Shown here piece after piece: positions 10,901 to 20,867 of a stretch of DNA of 64,000 nt. Below the pieces are notes generated by a model. The model did no database searches. It saw only the letters and a list, made by a program, of their open reading frames with translations, and had not been told where the DNA came from. This stretch comes from Cycas panzhihuaensis (lineage: Eukaryota > Cycadophyta). Position 1 is the first letter of the stretch; each line of letters begins with the position of its first letter. Location of the stretch: positions 24,249,741-24,313,740 of the forward strand of contig CM041465.1 of assembly GCA_023213395.1 (NCBI GenBank), in the 5' to 3' direction. The translations under genes and the position numbers were made by a program.

Positions 10901-10910
10901 CTATATAAGG
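10901..10910 (+). promoter_or_regulatory. TATA box proposed for the antisense PMD gene (A)
   Basis: CTATATAAGG is preceded by CCCATTGGGG (inverted CCAAT) about 15 bp upstream, conserved with 2581-2608. It faces the plus strand, towards the PMD-like coding region that starts at about 11577. Confidence 0.45.
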
Positions 10911-11408
10911 GAAATCAAACGGAAAATGGATTCATTTTCACCAGCTCTCGTTGGAAACCAGAGCCATTCCCTTACGCAATGAAGCAGTACCCAACTTCAG
11001 AGGCACGAAGGGAGAGATCAGACCATTGGATCACAGAGCGGAGAGAGCCGTGAGGATTGGTAGGACGAGATGGCGACAGCGAGACCAGATCCAGTGAGTG
11101 GATGTCACTAAACCTGACCTGTTTCAAAGTTTAAATTTCATTGGTTTTTGATAGTTTTTATGCAATTCTAGCACCCCTTATGGGCAACTAGAGGCTTCTC
11201 AGAGTTTGAATCAGACCCAGAAAGAGGCGAGGACTTGGGCGTTAGGGAGCCCTGGTCTCGGTGGGCCCCATGGGGTCCACTAGAAGAATTTTTTTTGGTT
11301 TTTTGGGGCAGAAATCCCTCCTTTTGGGGGATCATCACTCGTACCGTGGTAATAATCGTGGTATCGCGACCATTACCAGAGGACCTGATCACCGCGGGAC
11401 CCAACCTA

Positions 11409-11430
11409 AACTTAGTGGTACCGCTAAGTT
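11409..11430. repeat. 22-bp near-perfect palindrome centred on GGTACC (A)
   Basis: It is the same palindrome as at 3104-3125, with one arm mismatch, and is followed by GCGCGGTACG. It sits between the proposed antisense TATA and the coding start. It could form a cruciform or bind a dimeric factor, which is inference. Confidence 0.6.
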
Positions 11431-11576
11431 CAGCGCGGTACGAAGACAGCAAAGGAGAAAAAAAGATATAAGGGCCAAAAGAGCCTCAAATCTCAGATAG
11501 AGAGAGTTGAGAGAGGGTAAGGAGTGCTGATAACTGACATGAAGCTAACTTTGATCATTTTTTATATGGACAGGCT

Positions 11577-13337
11577 GTCATCGCGGTGGATAACTACGAG
11601 AACATAGGTATGGCCATGTTGAGTTACATGGAGATGGCATCACAGAAGGACAGGGAGATCCTGCAGAGGTGTGGCCTATACAAGGCCCTCAAGACACCTT
11701 AGTATGCATCAGATCAGAGGTTACTAGTCAACATAGTATCCCATTAGGATAGGAGGAGACATGTGTTCCACCTACCTTAGGTAGGTGACGTGACGGTTAT
11801 ACCAAGAGATATATGGCGGATATCGAGTACCCATGTGTGAGGCCGGTGAGATCGGGACGCCGAAGCACCAAGGCGGACACAGTGGAGGCGACTGCTCTTC
11901 ACAGAGCCGATAGATGGGAGCGAGGAGGAGCTCCCTCCAGACCATACTAATGTCAGGGATTCCTTGGGTGAGGAAGTTGGTTATACTGTGCATTCTGTTC
12001 TAGATTTCCCAGAAACAGAACTATAGGGAGATACTGGGTGGCTGGTTAGATGCAAGACGCCGCCGCGGGCCGGTGAGAGGATGGACTAGGCGACCCTGAT
12101 AGCGGCAAACCTCATCGCCCAACTAGACACTATCAAGATGATCGGCAGAGGTGGATTATCATATAGCACACTGCTACGTTGTTGGTTTTTCGATCATTTC
12201 ACCAGCTGGCACCGGTGGGGACCACACCCCATCACAGCAAAGCCCCATGGTCCACAAGTGGCAGACTCGGTTGAGAGGGACAGAGGACCAGGCCCATGTC
12301 TGATGATCAGTGGAGGCGACATCACTGGACCTCCTCACCCTACCGCACTACGAAAGGCAGCCCCATAGGACGGTGAGGTGGGGCAATGATGACGAGGCAA
12401 CAGGTAGGAGTACTGCAGGCGATGATGATGGAGATGATGGAAATGATGGAGGAGATAGGGTGGCCCTGTCACGACCTGCAAGAGAGGCAAGTCCTTCAGG
12501 GGCGGCAGGAGGCGCAGAGGGTCTATCTTGGGCTGTCAGAGGAGAGGCAGGCCTATCAGGAGCATCATACGAGAGCAGGGGGCCAGTGACCGTGGCCTGT
12601 GCTACGGATCACGAGGGGATCCGGAGGGGCGAGAGTTAAGCTGGTCCCTGTGGGGAGGGTGGCCCGGGCAGAGGAGGTGCCCGAGGATGAGGCACCCACT
12701 AACCTGAGAGCCATCAGGAGGATGCCACATGACCGGAGGAGCAGTGGCACAGTAGGTGAGACCTAACCTTTTCCAGTGTCGTTTGGTATCCAGATAGATA
12801 TTTGGTTTGGTTTGATCATAGTATATGGTGAGATATATACTGATACATGGCATGTTGCATTGGTAGGTGCAGTAGAGATCTGGAGACTCATAGAGGCTGT
12901 GGTGAGGGAGATATTCCCTCAGGTATATGCAGAGGGGCAACCGCCCATCCAGGTAGGAGATGAGCCTAAAGCGGCAGGTGCCCACATGGAGGTATTCGCC
13001 CCATTGGTGAGGGCGAGAGACATAGGCAGAGTCCCAAGAGCACGTGACATCTCGGGGACAAGCTGCAGCAGGTTTAGATGAGGTCAGGCGCGAGAGGGAT
13101 GAGCTACGCGGACAGGTGCAGGCTCTAGAAGCACAAGGCGAGGCAAAGTGAGATGCCGAGAGTAGAGTCCAGATAGCAGTACTCATAGAGCACCTCAGAG
13201 TGGCGGAGGAGGGACTCCAAGGAGAGAGGGATCGTATCCAGGCCCGATATGATCAGCTGGTGGCACAGATGGCGTCAAGGTCAAGCCGGAGCAGGACATA
13301 TACCCACACAGCGGCGACGACCCCAAGACGACCATGA
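11577..13337 (+). pseudogene. Antisense PMD-like gene remnant in element A
   Basis: The plus strand from 11577 reads DNYENIGMAMLSYMEMAS, then REILQRCGLYKALKTP, then VNIVSH, RRRHVFHLP and DVTVIPRDIWRI, interrupted by TAG codons where Gln or Trp would be expected. This is the core of the plant mobile domain (aminotransferase-like, PF10536 type), as in MAIN/MAIL1 proteins and mobile-element relatives. After a poorly conserved middle come LTLPHYERQP, an acidic/Met-rich stretch, and a QERQVLQGRQEAQR coiled coil. A likely intron runs from GTGAGA at 12756 to an AG at 12866 or 12872. The C-terminus is a coiled coil (RRERDELRGQVQALEAQ) ending in an Arg/Ser/Thr-rich tail with TGA at 13335-13337. Its orientation opposes the element. 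Confidence 0.65.
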
Positions 13338-14110
13338 GATAAGGGGAGCGAGGCAGGCAGCTCGCGAAGGCCCAGGAGGAGCCTCGGAGGGATGTGATTC
13401 CCAGGAAAGGGATCACACGCACTGTGAGATGGTACCCCAGGAGCGAGGCAGCAGTAGAGTAGGAGATGTACATATGACTCGGTGGAAAGACGGGCCTGTG
13501 GGGTCATATATAGGATCATATGATTGTACCCCCCTTGCAAGGATACTAGCTTCCCAGATGTATGATGTGACATAATTTTTGGATGTATATATATACGGGT
13601 AATTAGAACCCCATTTGGGCATGAGATGATGTGTATATATCATGTGTGGATGACATGTATGTTTATTTTGTATGTTGTAAATGTTATCGTGAATATTTTA
13701 TGTTATGAATATTTTATTATAGGATGCATACGCTTCCTCCCATGTATGGCTATATGTCTAACAGGAGCGCACACACACACCGTGAGTGGAGACGACAGAG
13801 AGGTGTGAGGCTAGAGGATAGAGCAAAGATACACGCCCCAGAGAAGAGCATAGCGGAATATGTGAAGGAAACGGTAGGCGGGAGAGAGGAGCGACGGTGC
13901 TCTAAAGTGTCATCCTGATTGGGGAATACCCAAGCAAGAAGACAAAAGTTCCCAAGAGGGTACGGGAACACGGGTTCTGCGGGAGGAACCAGAAAGAAGA
14001 AGAAGGATCCATCTTAAATTGCCATTCTACCCATGCTTGGGGAGAATGGGGACAACCTAAGATGGTAGTTTAGGCTCATTTTAGAGCAGGGTGAAGGGAT
14101 CGCTGAAAGA
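13338..14110. other. Spacer downstream of the antisense gene and of pol (A)
   Basis: An AT-rich tract (about 13570-13720) follows the antisense coding end and is a likely 3' end or terminator region for it. The remainder is the non-coding tail after the pol stop at 14111. A microsatellite-like TATATATA lies near 13587. Confidence 0.4.
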
Positions 14111-15240
14111 TCATGCGTAAAACTTCTTAAGGAATTTCCCATTAATAGCTTTCTCAAATTCAAGCCCTTCTAGGGTGGCTATCCTATAGGTACCATTACC
14201 GAGGGATTTAATAATGATGAAAGGACCAACCCATCAGGGTTTGAACTTGGTCAAGCGATCATGAAGATACTCGAGCTTGAGGACGTGGTCCCCAAGAAAC
14301 AAAGGACGAGAACAAAGGTGTTTATCGTAGGTCCTTTGTGAGCGAGCTTTGGATGCTAGGTTAGCCTGATAAGCGGCTAAGTGTCTCTCATCCAAAGCCT
14401 CGAGGTCTAGAAGACGAGCCTGATGGATCGACTCTTCATCGATGAGACCTCGAAGGGAGACTCACAAGGAAGGAATCTCCACCTCCGTGGGAGTACCGCC
14501 TTGCATCAGACCAGGGAGAACGGGGTCATTCCCATGGCGAAGTGGATGGAGGTGTGGTAAGCCCACAATGCGGAGGTCAGCTGAAGGTGCCAATCCTTTT
14601 GGGACTGAGCAACAGTTTTCTTGAGAATGTTGACAAGAGTCTTATTGAAAGACTCCACCTAGCCATTTGCATGAGGGTAGTAAGGGGAGGAAGTCTTGTG
14701 AGAAATTTTGAACTTCTCACAAAGCTCATCCATCTCCTTATTACAGAAAGGTGTTCCATTGTCAGTGATTAGGACGTCCGAAATCCCAAAACGGCAAATG
14801 ATGTGCTGGTAAATGAACATGGCAATCGTTTTACCAGGGGTAGTGATCAAGGGGAGGCCTCTGCCCATTTGGTAAAATACTCCATGGCAGTTAAGATAAA
14901 CTTATGCTGCGATGACGAAGGTGGGGAGATAGCCCGATGAGGTCTAGTCCCCATCGAGCAAAAGGCCACTAAACTATAGGATGTAGGGCCCGAGTACATG
15001 GGAGATGTTGACGTGTTCCTAACATCGTCGACATCTCAGAGCAAAAGCATGAGCATCCTTGAAAAGGGATGGCCAGAAATAGCCCATGTGAAGGATCCTC
15101 TAAGCCATAGACTCGCCCCTAAAGTGACCTCCACAAATACCATGGTGGCATTCACGGCACTGGTTGGCTTCACAAGAGTGCAGCAGAGGAGGATCCCATC
15201 AAAGGACCTCTTGTACAATACCTTGTCCATGAGGAGGTAT
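14111..15240 (-). pseudogene. Integrase (family A pol C-terminal part)
   Basis: Read on the minus strand, the core includes GLDLIG (first catalytic Asp, about 14940), LITDNGTPFCN (second Asp, about 14765) and YYPHANG followed, after a stop, by VESFNKTLV (catalytic Glu, about 14655). The region is followed by PFSLV near 14500 and a C-terminal GPFIIIKSLGNGTYRIATLEG module ending FLKKFYA with TGA at 14111. In-frame stops and frameshifts break it. It follows RNase H directly, with no second RNase H between them. Confidence 0.8.
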
Positions 15241-15254
15241 TGCCTAGTAGAAGT

Positions 15255-16121
15255 CTAGATACGAGATCTAACCTTACTACTGGCATCGGGGCAGTATTGC
15301 TGATGTGTAAGATACTGCACTATATCCCCATACCACTCATTGTCGATGAGTGGATGGGGAGAGACTCCCTGAATCGTCAGGATAGACTCATCAGGGAGAG
15401 AGTCGTCAACGAGGGTACCAAAGGAGTTAAGGATAGGGGCGTCTGCGAGTTGCTCGGCCACTACCATTCCCTTATTTGATTTCTGGTTAATAATATGGAG
15501 GTCAAATTTTTGAAGCAAGATGGCCCATCGACCGGCCCTACCTATCAAATCTGAATGAGTGAGCAAGTATTGCAAGGGATTGGATTGAATGATCACCTTG
15601 GTGGTGTTGCCAAACAAGTAGTGTCTGAACTTCTTGATCGCATGGACCAAGGAGAGGCACTCCTTCTCGGTAGGAGAATAGTTAAGCTCAGTAGCCACGA
15701 GAGTGCGACTGATAAAATATATAGCTCTCTCAATTCCTAAGTCATCCTCCTGGGCTAACATAGCGCCTAAGGACTCGGCTACCATCGAGGTGTATAGGAC
15801 TAAGGGCCCATCGAATCGAGGAGGTGCCAACGTAGGAATGGAAGTAAGGACTTTCTTAAGTCCTTCGAAGTCCTTTTGGGTCTTATCGCACTGTGCAAAA
15901 GGAGCTCCCTTCTTCAATAGGTTCGTGAGGGATTTAGCACTCACAGCGAAGTCTGCTAAGAAGCGCCTGAAAAAACTGAGCCTTCTTAGAAATGACTTAA
16001 TTTGTCGCTGAGTTCTAGCGGCAGATGTTAAGGATTGCCCCGACCTTGTCAGGGTCAATCTGAATTCCTTGTTTAGACACAAGGAACCCAAGGAGTTTAC
16101 CCTAGGTAATGGCAAACACAC
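15255..16121 (-). pseudogene. RT thumb and gypsy-type RNase H (family A pol)
   Basis: This is an 867-nt open minus frame. Residues about 40-60 (SFLRRLSFFRRFLADF) are the RT connection, FDGPLVLYTS starts the RNase H, and ERAIYFISRTLVATELNYSP and TEKECLSLVHAIKKFRHYL are typical of plant Tat-like gypsy RNase H. It ends with WYGDIVQYLTHQQYC, the lead-in to integrase. The usual Asp of the first strand is replaced (LYTS), as is common in Tat gypsy RNase H. This is the longest undamaged piece of the element's pol. Confidence 0.85.
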
Positions 16122-16129
16122 ACTTGAGC

Positions 16130-17083
16130 AGATTTAAACTGACGTGATACTTGCGGCATCACGAGAAGATGGCACGCAAGTCGGATGGATGATGAGCCCT
16201 GACACGGGAGAGACCCATCATATCATCCATGAAGACCTCCAATGTGTTATCAATGAGGTCATGGAAAATAAAATGCATGGCTCTTTGGTAAGTAGCACCT
16301 GCATTCTTGAGGCCAAAGGGTATCACCTTGTAGGCGAAGGTACCCCAAGGTGTAGTGAAGGCCGTCTTATGGCGATCTTCAGGAGAAATCTAAATTTGGT
16401 TATAGCCAAAGAAGCCGTCCATTAGATACATGACTTTAAATCCGGCGGTGCGATCAATAATTTGATTGATAAAGGGTAATAGGAAGTTGTCCTTAGGACA
16501 AGCATTGTTGATGTCACAGAAATCGACACATATACGAATCACCTTGTTCTTTTTGGCAACAGGGATAATATTGGAGACCCATTTAGCGTAGTAAATGGAA
16601 GTAATAAGCCTAGTGTCCAAAAGCTTCTCAACCTTCATCTTGACGGCGGTCGAGAGCTTCGGTGAAGGACGCTATCAAGACATGGTGGGCACCAGGAATG
16701 GTGGTGAGGTTATGAGTGACAATGGAGGGGTCGATTCCCTTCATGTTAGCATAATCCCATGCAAACACGTCTCGAAACTCCTGGAACAGAAGGGAGTACT
16801 CCCTTATCTCATCAGGAAAACATTCCAACTCGATCTTAATGACCTTACCGGGGGCCAAGACTATGTCTTGGGTTGCCCCCATGCACATGGCATTGCCCTC
16901 CTTGAAGTGGAGAGGGATAAGGTCAACAGGAGGAGGTGGAATAGGAGACAGGATCGGATCGGCAAGTGTGGATCCGATCGCAAGGATCTTCTGGTGACCA
17001 AGCCTATGGTGACCAGAAGGTAAGTTAGGTGCAAAACCTGCTAGGTGCTCAAGCATGACTTTGTCATCCTCGAAGTAATCCAC
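16130..17083 (-). pseudogene. Reverse transcriptase (family A pol)
   Basis: The pieces on the minus strand are a pre-RT stretch with FAWDYANMKGIDPSIVTHNL (16628-17083), then IPVAKKNKVIRICVDFCDIN and NACPKDNFLLPFINQIID (16390-16638), then TTPWGTFAYKVIPFGLKNAG and the active-site region FMDDMMGLS (about 16210), where canonical is Y/F-V/L/M-DD. Frameshifts at about 16390 and 16625 divide the domain. It follows gag and protease in one presumed polyprotein. Confidence 0.8.
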
Positions 17084-18010
17084 CCCATGGATGACCTTAC
17101 TTCGAGTAGAGGAAGGACTAGAGGAAGTGGAAGCAACGGGACCATGATGGTCATCGGGTTACTCAACTTCCTCGCAGGACTCCGAAGGAGAGGCACAAAG
17201 AGGCTCCCTAAGGAGCGAAAGGCATCTCTTCGAAGCCATTACCCACGGGGGGTAATGAAGGAGAAGAAATAATGATAGGTGGGTCAACATAAGCGATGAC
17301 ATATGACACGCAGGAGTGGCTAGCCTCACCAACGAGAGAGATTCTAGACGGGGATCTAGAACGAGACGGGTATGACCTACTGGTGTGGAGGAAAGAGACA
17401 GGATGAAGACAATCCTTGTCCTCGTCGTGTGACTCATCATCACTAAACGAAGTGAGGTACCCATAACTCCCAACGCCAATAGGGGTGAACCGCGTGAGAC
17501 TAGGAGAAGAAGATGTGGGATCTTCTTTAGATAGGTTAGGTATGCCAATAGAGCAAGCCGAGGCATGCATGTAGGACCCCGCTTCAATTGGTAGAATGAG
17601 TTTGTTTGGTAAATGGGCGCTCACGGGAATCACTCTCATCCATCCGTTATGGACGAATTTAAGTTGTCCCTAAAGAGTCAGTACACGGCCCCATTTGGTC
17701 GAGCCATGGGCGACCTAGAAGGAGGTTGTAGTCAACGTCAACAGCGAGGACTACAATGACAGCAAGAATAGTCTTGCCCTCAAGGGTGAGCAGAATCGCG
17801 ACAGATCCTAAAGGGGTCTTCTCGCTACTCATAACCTCGCATCGCCATGGAACAGTTCCAAGATGGAGATGCCAAGCTCTTACATGACACGCAAGGGCAT
17901 GAGACATGTAAGAACCGCTGTCAACAACAAATCCTTCAAGGGCAGTCAGTGTATCAATAGTGATAGTGAATGGGAAGTTCCACCGACGCTCCTTTCACCT
18001 TGGGAGGAAG
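17084..18010 (-). pseudogene. Aspartic protease and protease-RT linker (family A)
   Basis: The minus frame contains VVDSGSYMSHAL near 17930, the D-S-G active site, and VDYNLLLGRPWLDQMG near 17710-17750, the YN(L/I)LLGRPW motif typical of plant gypsy proteases. The linker 17084-17640 is Ser- and Pro-rich. Stops interrupt the protease between these motifs. Confidence 0.7.
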
Positions 18011-18159
18011 ATCCTTAGGATCAAATGAGATAACGGGTTCACAACTTTGGGTAACACCCAAAGCATGGACAAAGCGATCACTCGATCCTAAAGCTTCTAG
18101 AGGAGGGCCCGCCGGACAGCCTCAAAACGTCCATCAAGGACATTCCCCGCGAATAGTAT

Positions 18160-20401
18160 GAAGCTCGCCCACGATAGAGAAGAGATTACCCTTCGTCTAC
18201 CGGGTAAGTGCCCTTTAGAAATCAGAACGACCGGGCATATAGGAATAGCCTTGGGAAAGAGAGGTATTTCGAGGAAGGTTCTCCGGAAGAGGGTCAAGGA
18301 GCGTAAGAAGAAGAAGCTCCCACTACTTCATAGGGCCCGAGACCGCGTAAGGGCATAGGACTGAGTTGCTTCAATCGATCACCTTCTTCCCTTGTTCTGT
18401 GGTCACGAAGGTGACGGGGTACGATGGCTAGGGGAACAAGAGGAAGAAGATGAGTTTTAGGCACCCTTCCCTTTATCGCGGGAAGGACGGGGATCAAGCG
18501 ATCTTCGTCGGTTCTGGTTATTCTTGGTTTGGGTGTTACGATCATGTTCCCCATGTTTAGGGAATAGATCTTTGTGAACTGGTTGGTCCAAATTAGGCCT
18601 TGAGGCCCATTTGGGGGAAGAGTCACGTCGAGGGCCATCGTTGGGATGCTGGGCCTTACAACGCGAATCATCGTGGAAGCAATCCCCATGAATGGAGCAC
18701 CACTTCTTCTCAAGCGGAGGATCTGACCTTCTCGCTTAAGAGGACTGGGCATTTCCGTTCCTGGGGAGAGGAGCTTGAGTTGTTTGTTGGACTTGTTTGT
18801 TGGATGTAGGAGATGGAGCCTGAAGCTTGAGTTCCTTCATCGTACACTCGAACGAGCGTATGGCTGATGTAAGAGGGTCTAAAGTCCTCTGAGTCGGATG
18901 AGAGGAAGACCGGGTAGGTTGTGAAGGTTTGGTATCTTTGGTGGGGTGGTGCCTCACTACCGTGAGGGCTTAAGAGGTTTCTTGAGACCAGCTTAGATCT
19001 CAATAGCCTCCAACGCCAAACACTTGGCGATTGCGGAGTTGCATGTGGTCACCCCATTTTAAGGATTTCCACATGCACCGGACGGCATACATTGACAAAG
19101 AGGTCTTGCTTCAACTCCTTGGGCAATGTTACCTTAGTAGAGTGAAGCAAGTCGTGAAATCGCTGCACAAAATCACGATTCATTTCATTGTGACCTTATT
19201 TGAGTGAAAGGAGCGACTTCATTCTGCTCTCAAATGGATGGGCTACATCAAAATAGTTGATGAACTCGTTCACCAATTACTGGAATGAATGGATGGAATG
19301 GGCAGGGAGACGGTAAAACCACTTAACGACGTCACCCTGCAAGGATCGCGGGAATAATTTCATCAAAATGTGGTCGTAAGCCCAGTAATCGATGCATGCC
19401 ATAGAGAAGCTATGCACATGCTCCGTCGGGTCTTACAACGAAGTTCCTTCGAATCTAGGAACTTCAGGAGGATGAGGCAGCAGATTGGTTCTTAACATCT
19501 CAATGGATAGAGGTGTTGACTTAAAGTCCATGAAGGGGCGTGCCCTTGCCTAGACCATAGGATCAACGAATGACATAGCGGGTAATGAATAAGGAGTGGA
19601 TGGGGGTGGCACACCCATCCCTCCTTGAGGAAATGCCCCCTACTGGGAAGAGGCATGGGGGTAGGTGCCTTGGAAGGGAGTCTGCCCCTGCGAAGGCACA
19701 ATGAATGGAATTACGCTGGATGATGGAAAAGATGGATGCGGAACAGGGTTTTGCCCATATGGGCCACCCGTGGGTGGAGTAGCCCCATATGGGTGTAGCG
19801 GATCCACCCCATAAGCTGGGAGATAGCTTCCTCTACCTTGCCCCCAAGGTTAAGAAGTATACCCTGGGGGAACGTAGAAGGAAGCACTAACGTGTTGGTT
19901 TTGAGAGTGTGTGGGAGCAGGTCCCACATGACTAGTAGTCGAAAGGCTAGTAGAACCAACGGGCCTACTAGGGAAGGTATGCGTCACATTAGGGGATGGC
20001 ACATTAGTTTGGCTAGGGATGGGTATGCTAACCTTCAATTGAGGCAAGGACATACCACGGGAAGATCTCGAAACACTAGGACCTCGATGAGAAACGGAAG
20101 GTGCAACATATGCCCCTACTACAGGAATAGGAAATGAGCGGGACACATGCGTAGGCACAAAGGGATTGGTTATCAAAGGAAGAGTAGATGAGGACGAGGC
20201 ATGCGAGGGAGGAGCGGAAGAAGAAGAGGCTCCTATACGCAGAGCATCCTCAAACCATCCAGGACACAGTTGGAAGCATGCCGCGCAGTGACACTTGTTG
20301 AGAGCTTTAACTACGTCGACAGGAGGGGTTCCTACATACTCGTAAGAGGTAGTTGGGACCTTAAACGAGGTAGGTCCCTCGGGATGCTCCTCATACATCA
20401 T
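18160..20401 (-). pseudogene. Gag (family A)
   Basis: The N-terminal part (19850-20401) is open for 183 residues, starting MMYEEHPEGP and rich in Ser, Pro and Thr. The capsid-like core (about 19080-19430) has HVHSFSMACIDYWAYDHIL, FPRSLQGDVVKWFYRLP and RDFVQRFHDLLHS, matching plant gypsy Gag (retrotrans_gag type). The C-terminal part is basic, and a zinc-knuckle-like region is degraded. Frameshifts and stops are present in the core. Confidence 0.75.
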
Positions 20402-20849
20402 CGATTAAGTGGTAAGTCTCAAGAGGAATGGATCCTTCTACCGCATGGGTAGAGGGATGGACATTGAGTGAGTGATGTTGGTCACTCAGGTAATAAAGGG
20501 GTTCATCACCCTCCTAGGTGGACCCCGGAATAAAGGAAGGGAAATCATGGATTTCTAAAGTTGAGGTGTGGTAGGCCCAATCAGAAGAGTATCCCTCCAT
20601 AGTCAAATCAGAATCTGACAAAGGAAGAGGGTGATACTCGGGGTCTTCTAACAATGTAGGTAGATCGTGCAAGCGATGAGAAAAGCGTCGCATGCAAGGT
20701 CAACCAACAATGTTAGGGAAAAGGAAAGGGCAGTAAAGGCACACGCGTTGGGGGCTACCCAATGAAGAGATCGAAATAGGTGAAAAAGGATCACAAAAAG
20801 GTAGCAAAACCAACAGAAGAGAGCAGAAACTAGCTCCCTTACTAGTAGT
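20402..20849 (-). other. 5' leader of element A
   Basis: The untranslated region between the primer site and the gag start. No ORF or RNA gene is recognised. Confidence 0.5.
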
Positions 20850-20867
20850 CCCCAGTATGGTCACCAG
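20850..20867 (-). promoter_or_regulatory. Primer binding site of element A
   Basis: Directly inside the 5' LTR, the minus strand reads CTGGTGACCATACTGGGG, close to the TGGCGAC(T/C)C-GCTGGGGA sites of many plant gypsy elements. It marks the inner LTR edge at 20868. Confidence 0.6.

Larger units (their letters stand above)
10386..11576. other. GC-rich spacer with antisense promoter elements (A)
   Basis: The 1.2-kb stretch between the RNase H remnant and the PMD coding region holds a plus-strand TATA box (10901-10910), a palindrome (11409-11430) and several GGTA(C/T)C-type motifs at 11338-11450. A polypyrimidine-poor stretch ends in ATGGACAG at 11573, which could be a splice acceptor for the antisense gene. 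Open minus frames here are shadows in a C/T-rich strand, and I do not support them as genes. Confidence 0.45.

Noticed and set aside
12602-13186. 194-codon minus frame opposite the antisense gene
   Set aside because: It is the complement of the PMD/coiled-coil plus-strand coding part, with no motif of its own.
15703-16011. Plus-strand frames opposite RNase H and RT of A (also 16595-17023)
   Set aside because: These are shadows of the well-supported minus-strand pol.
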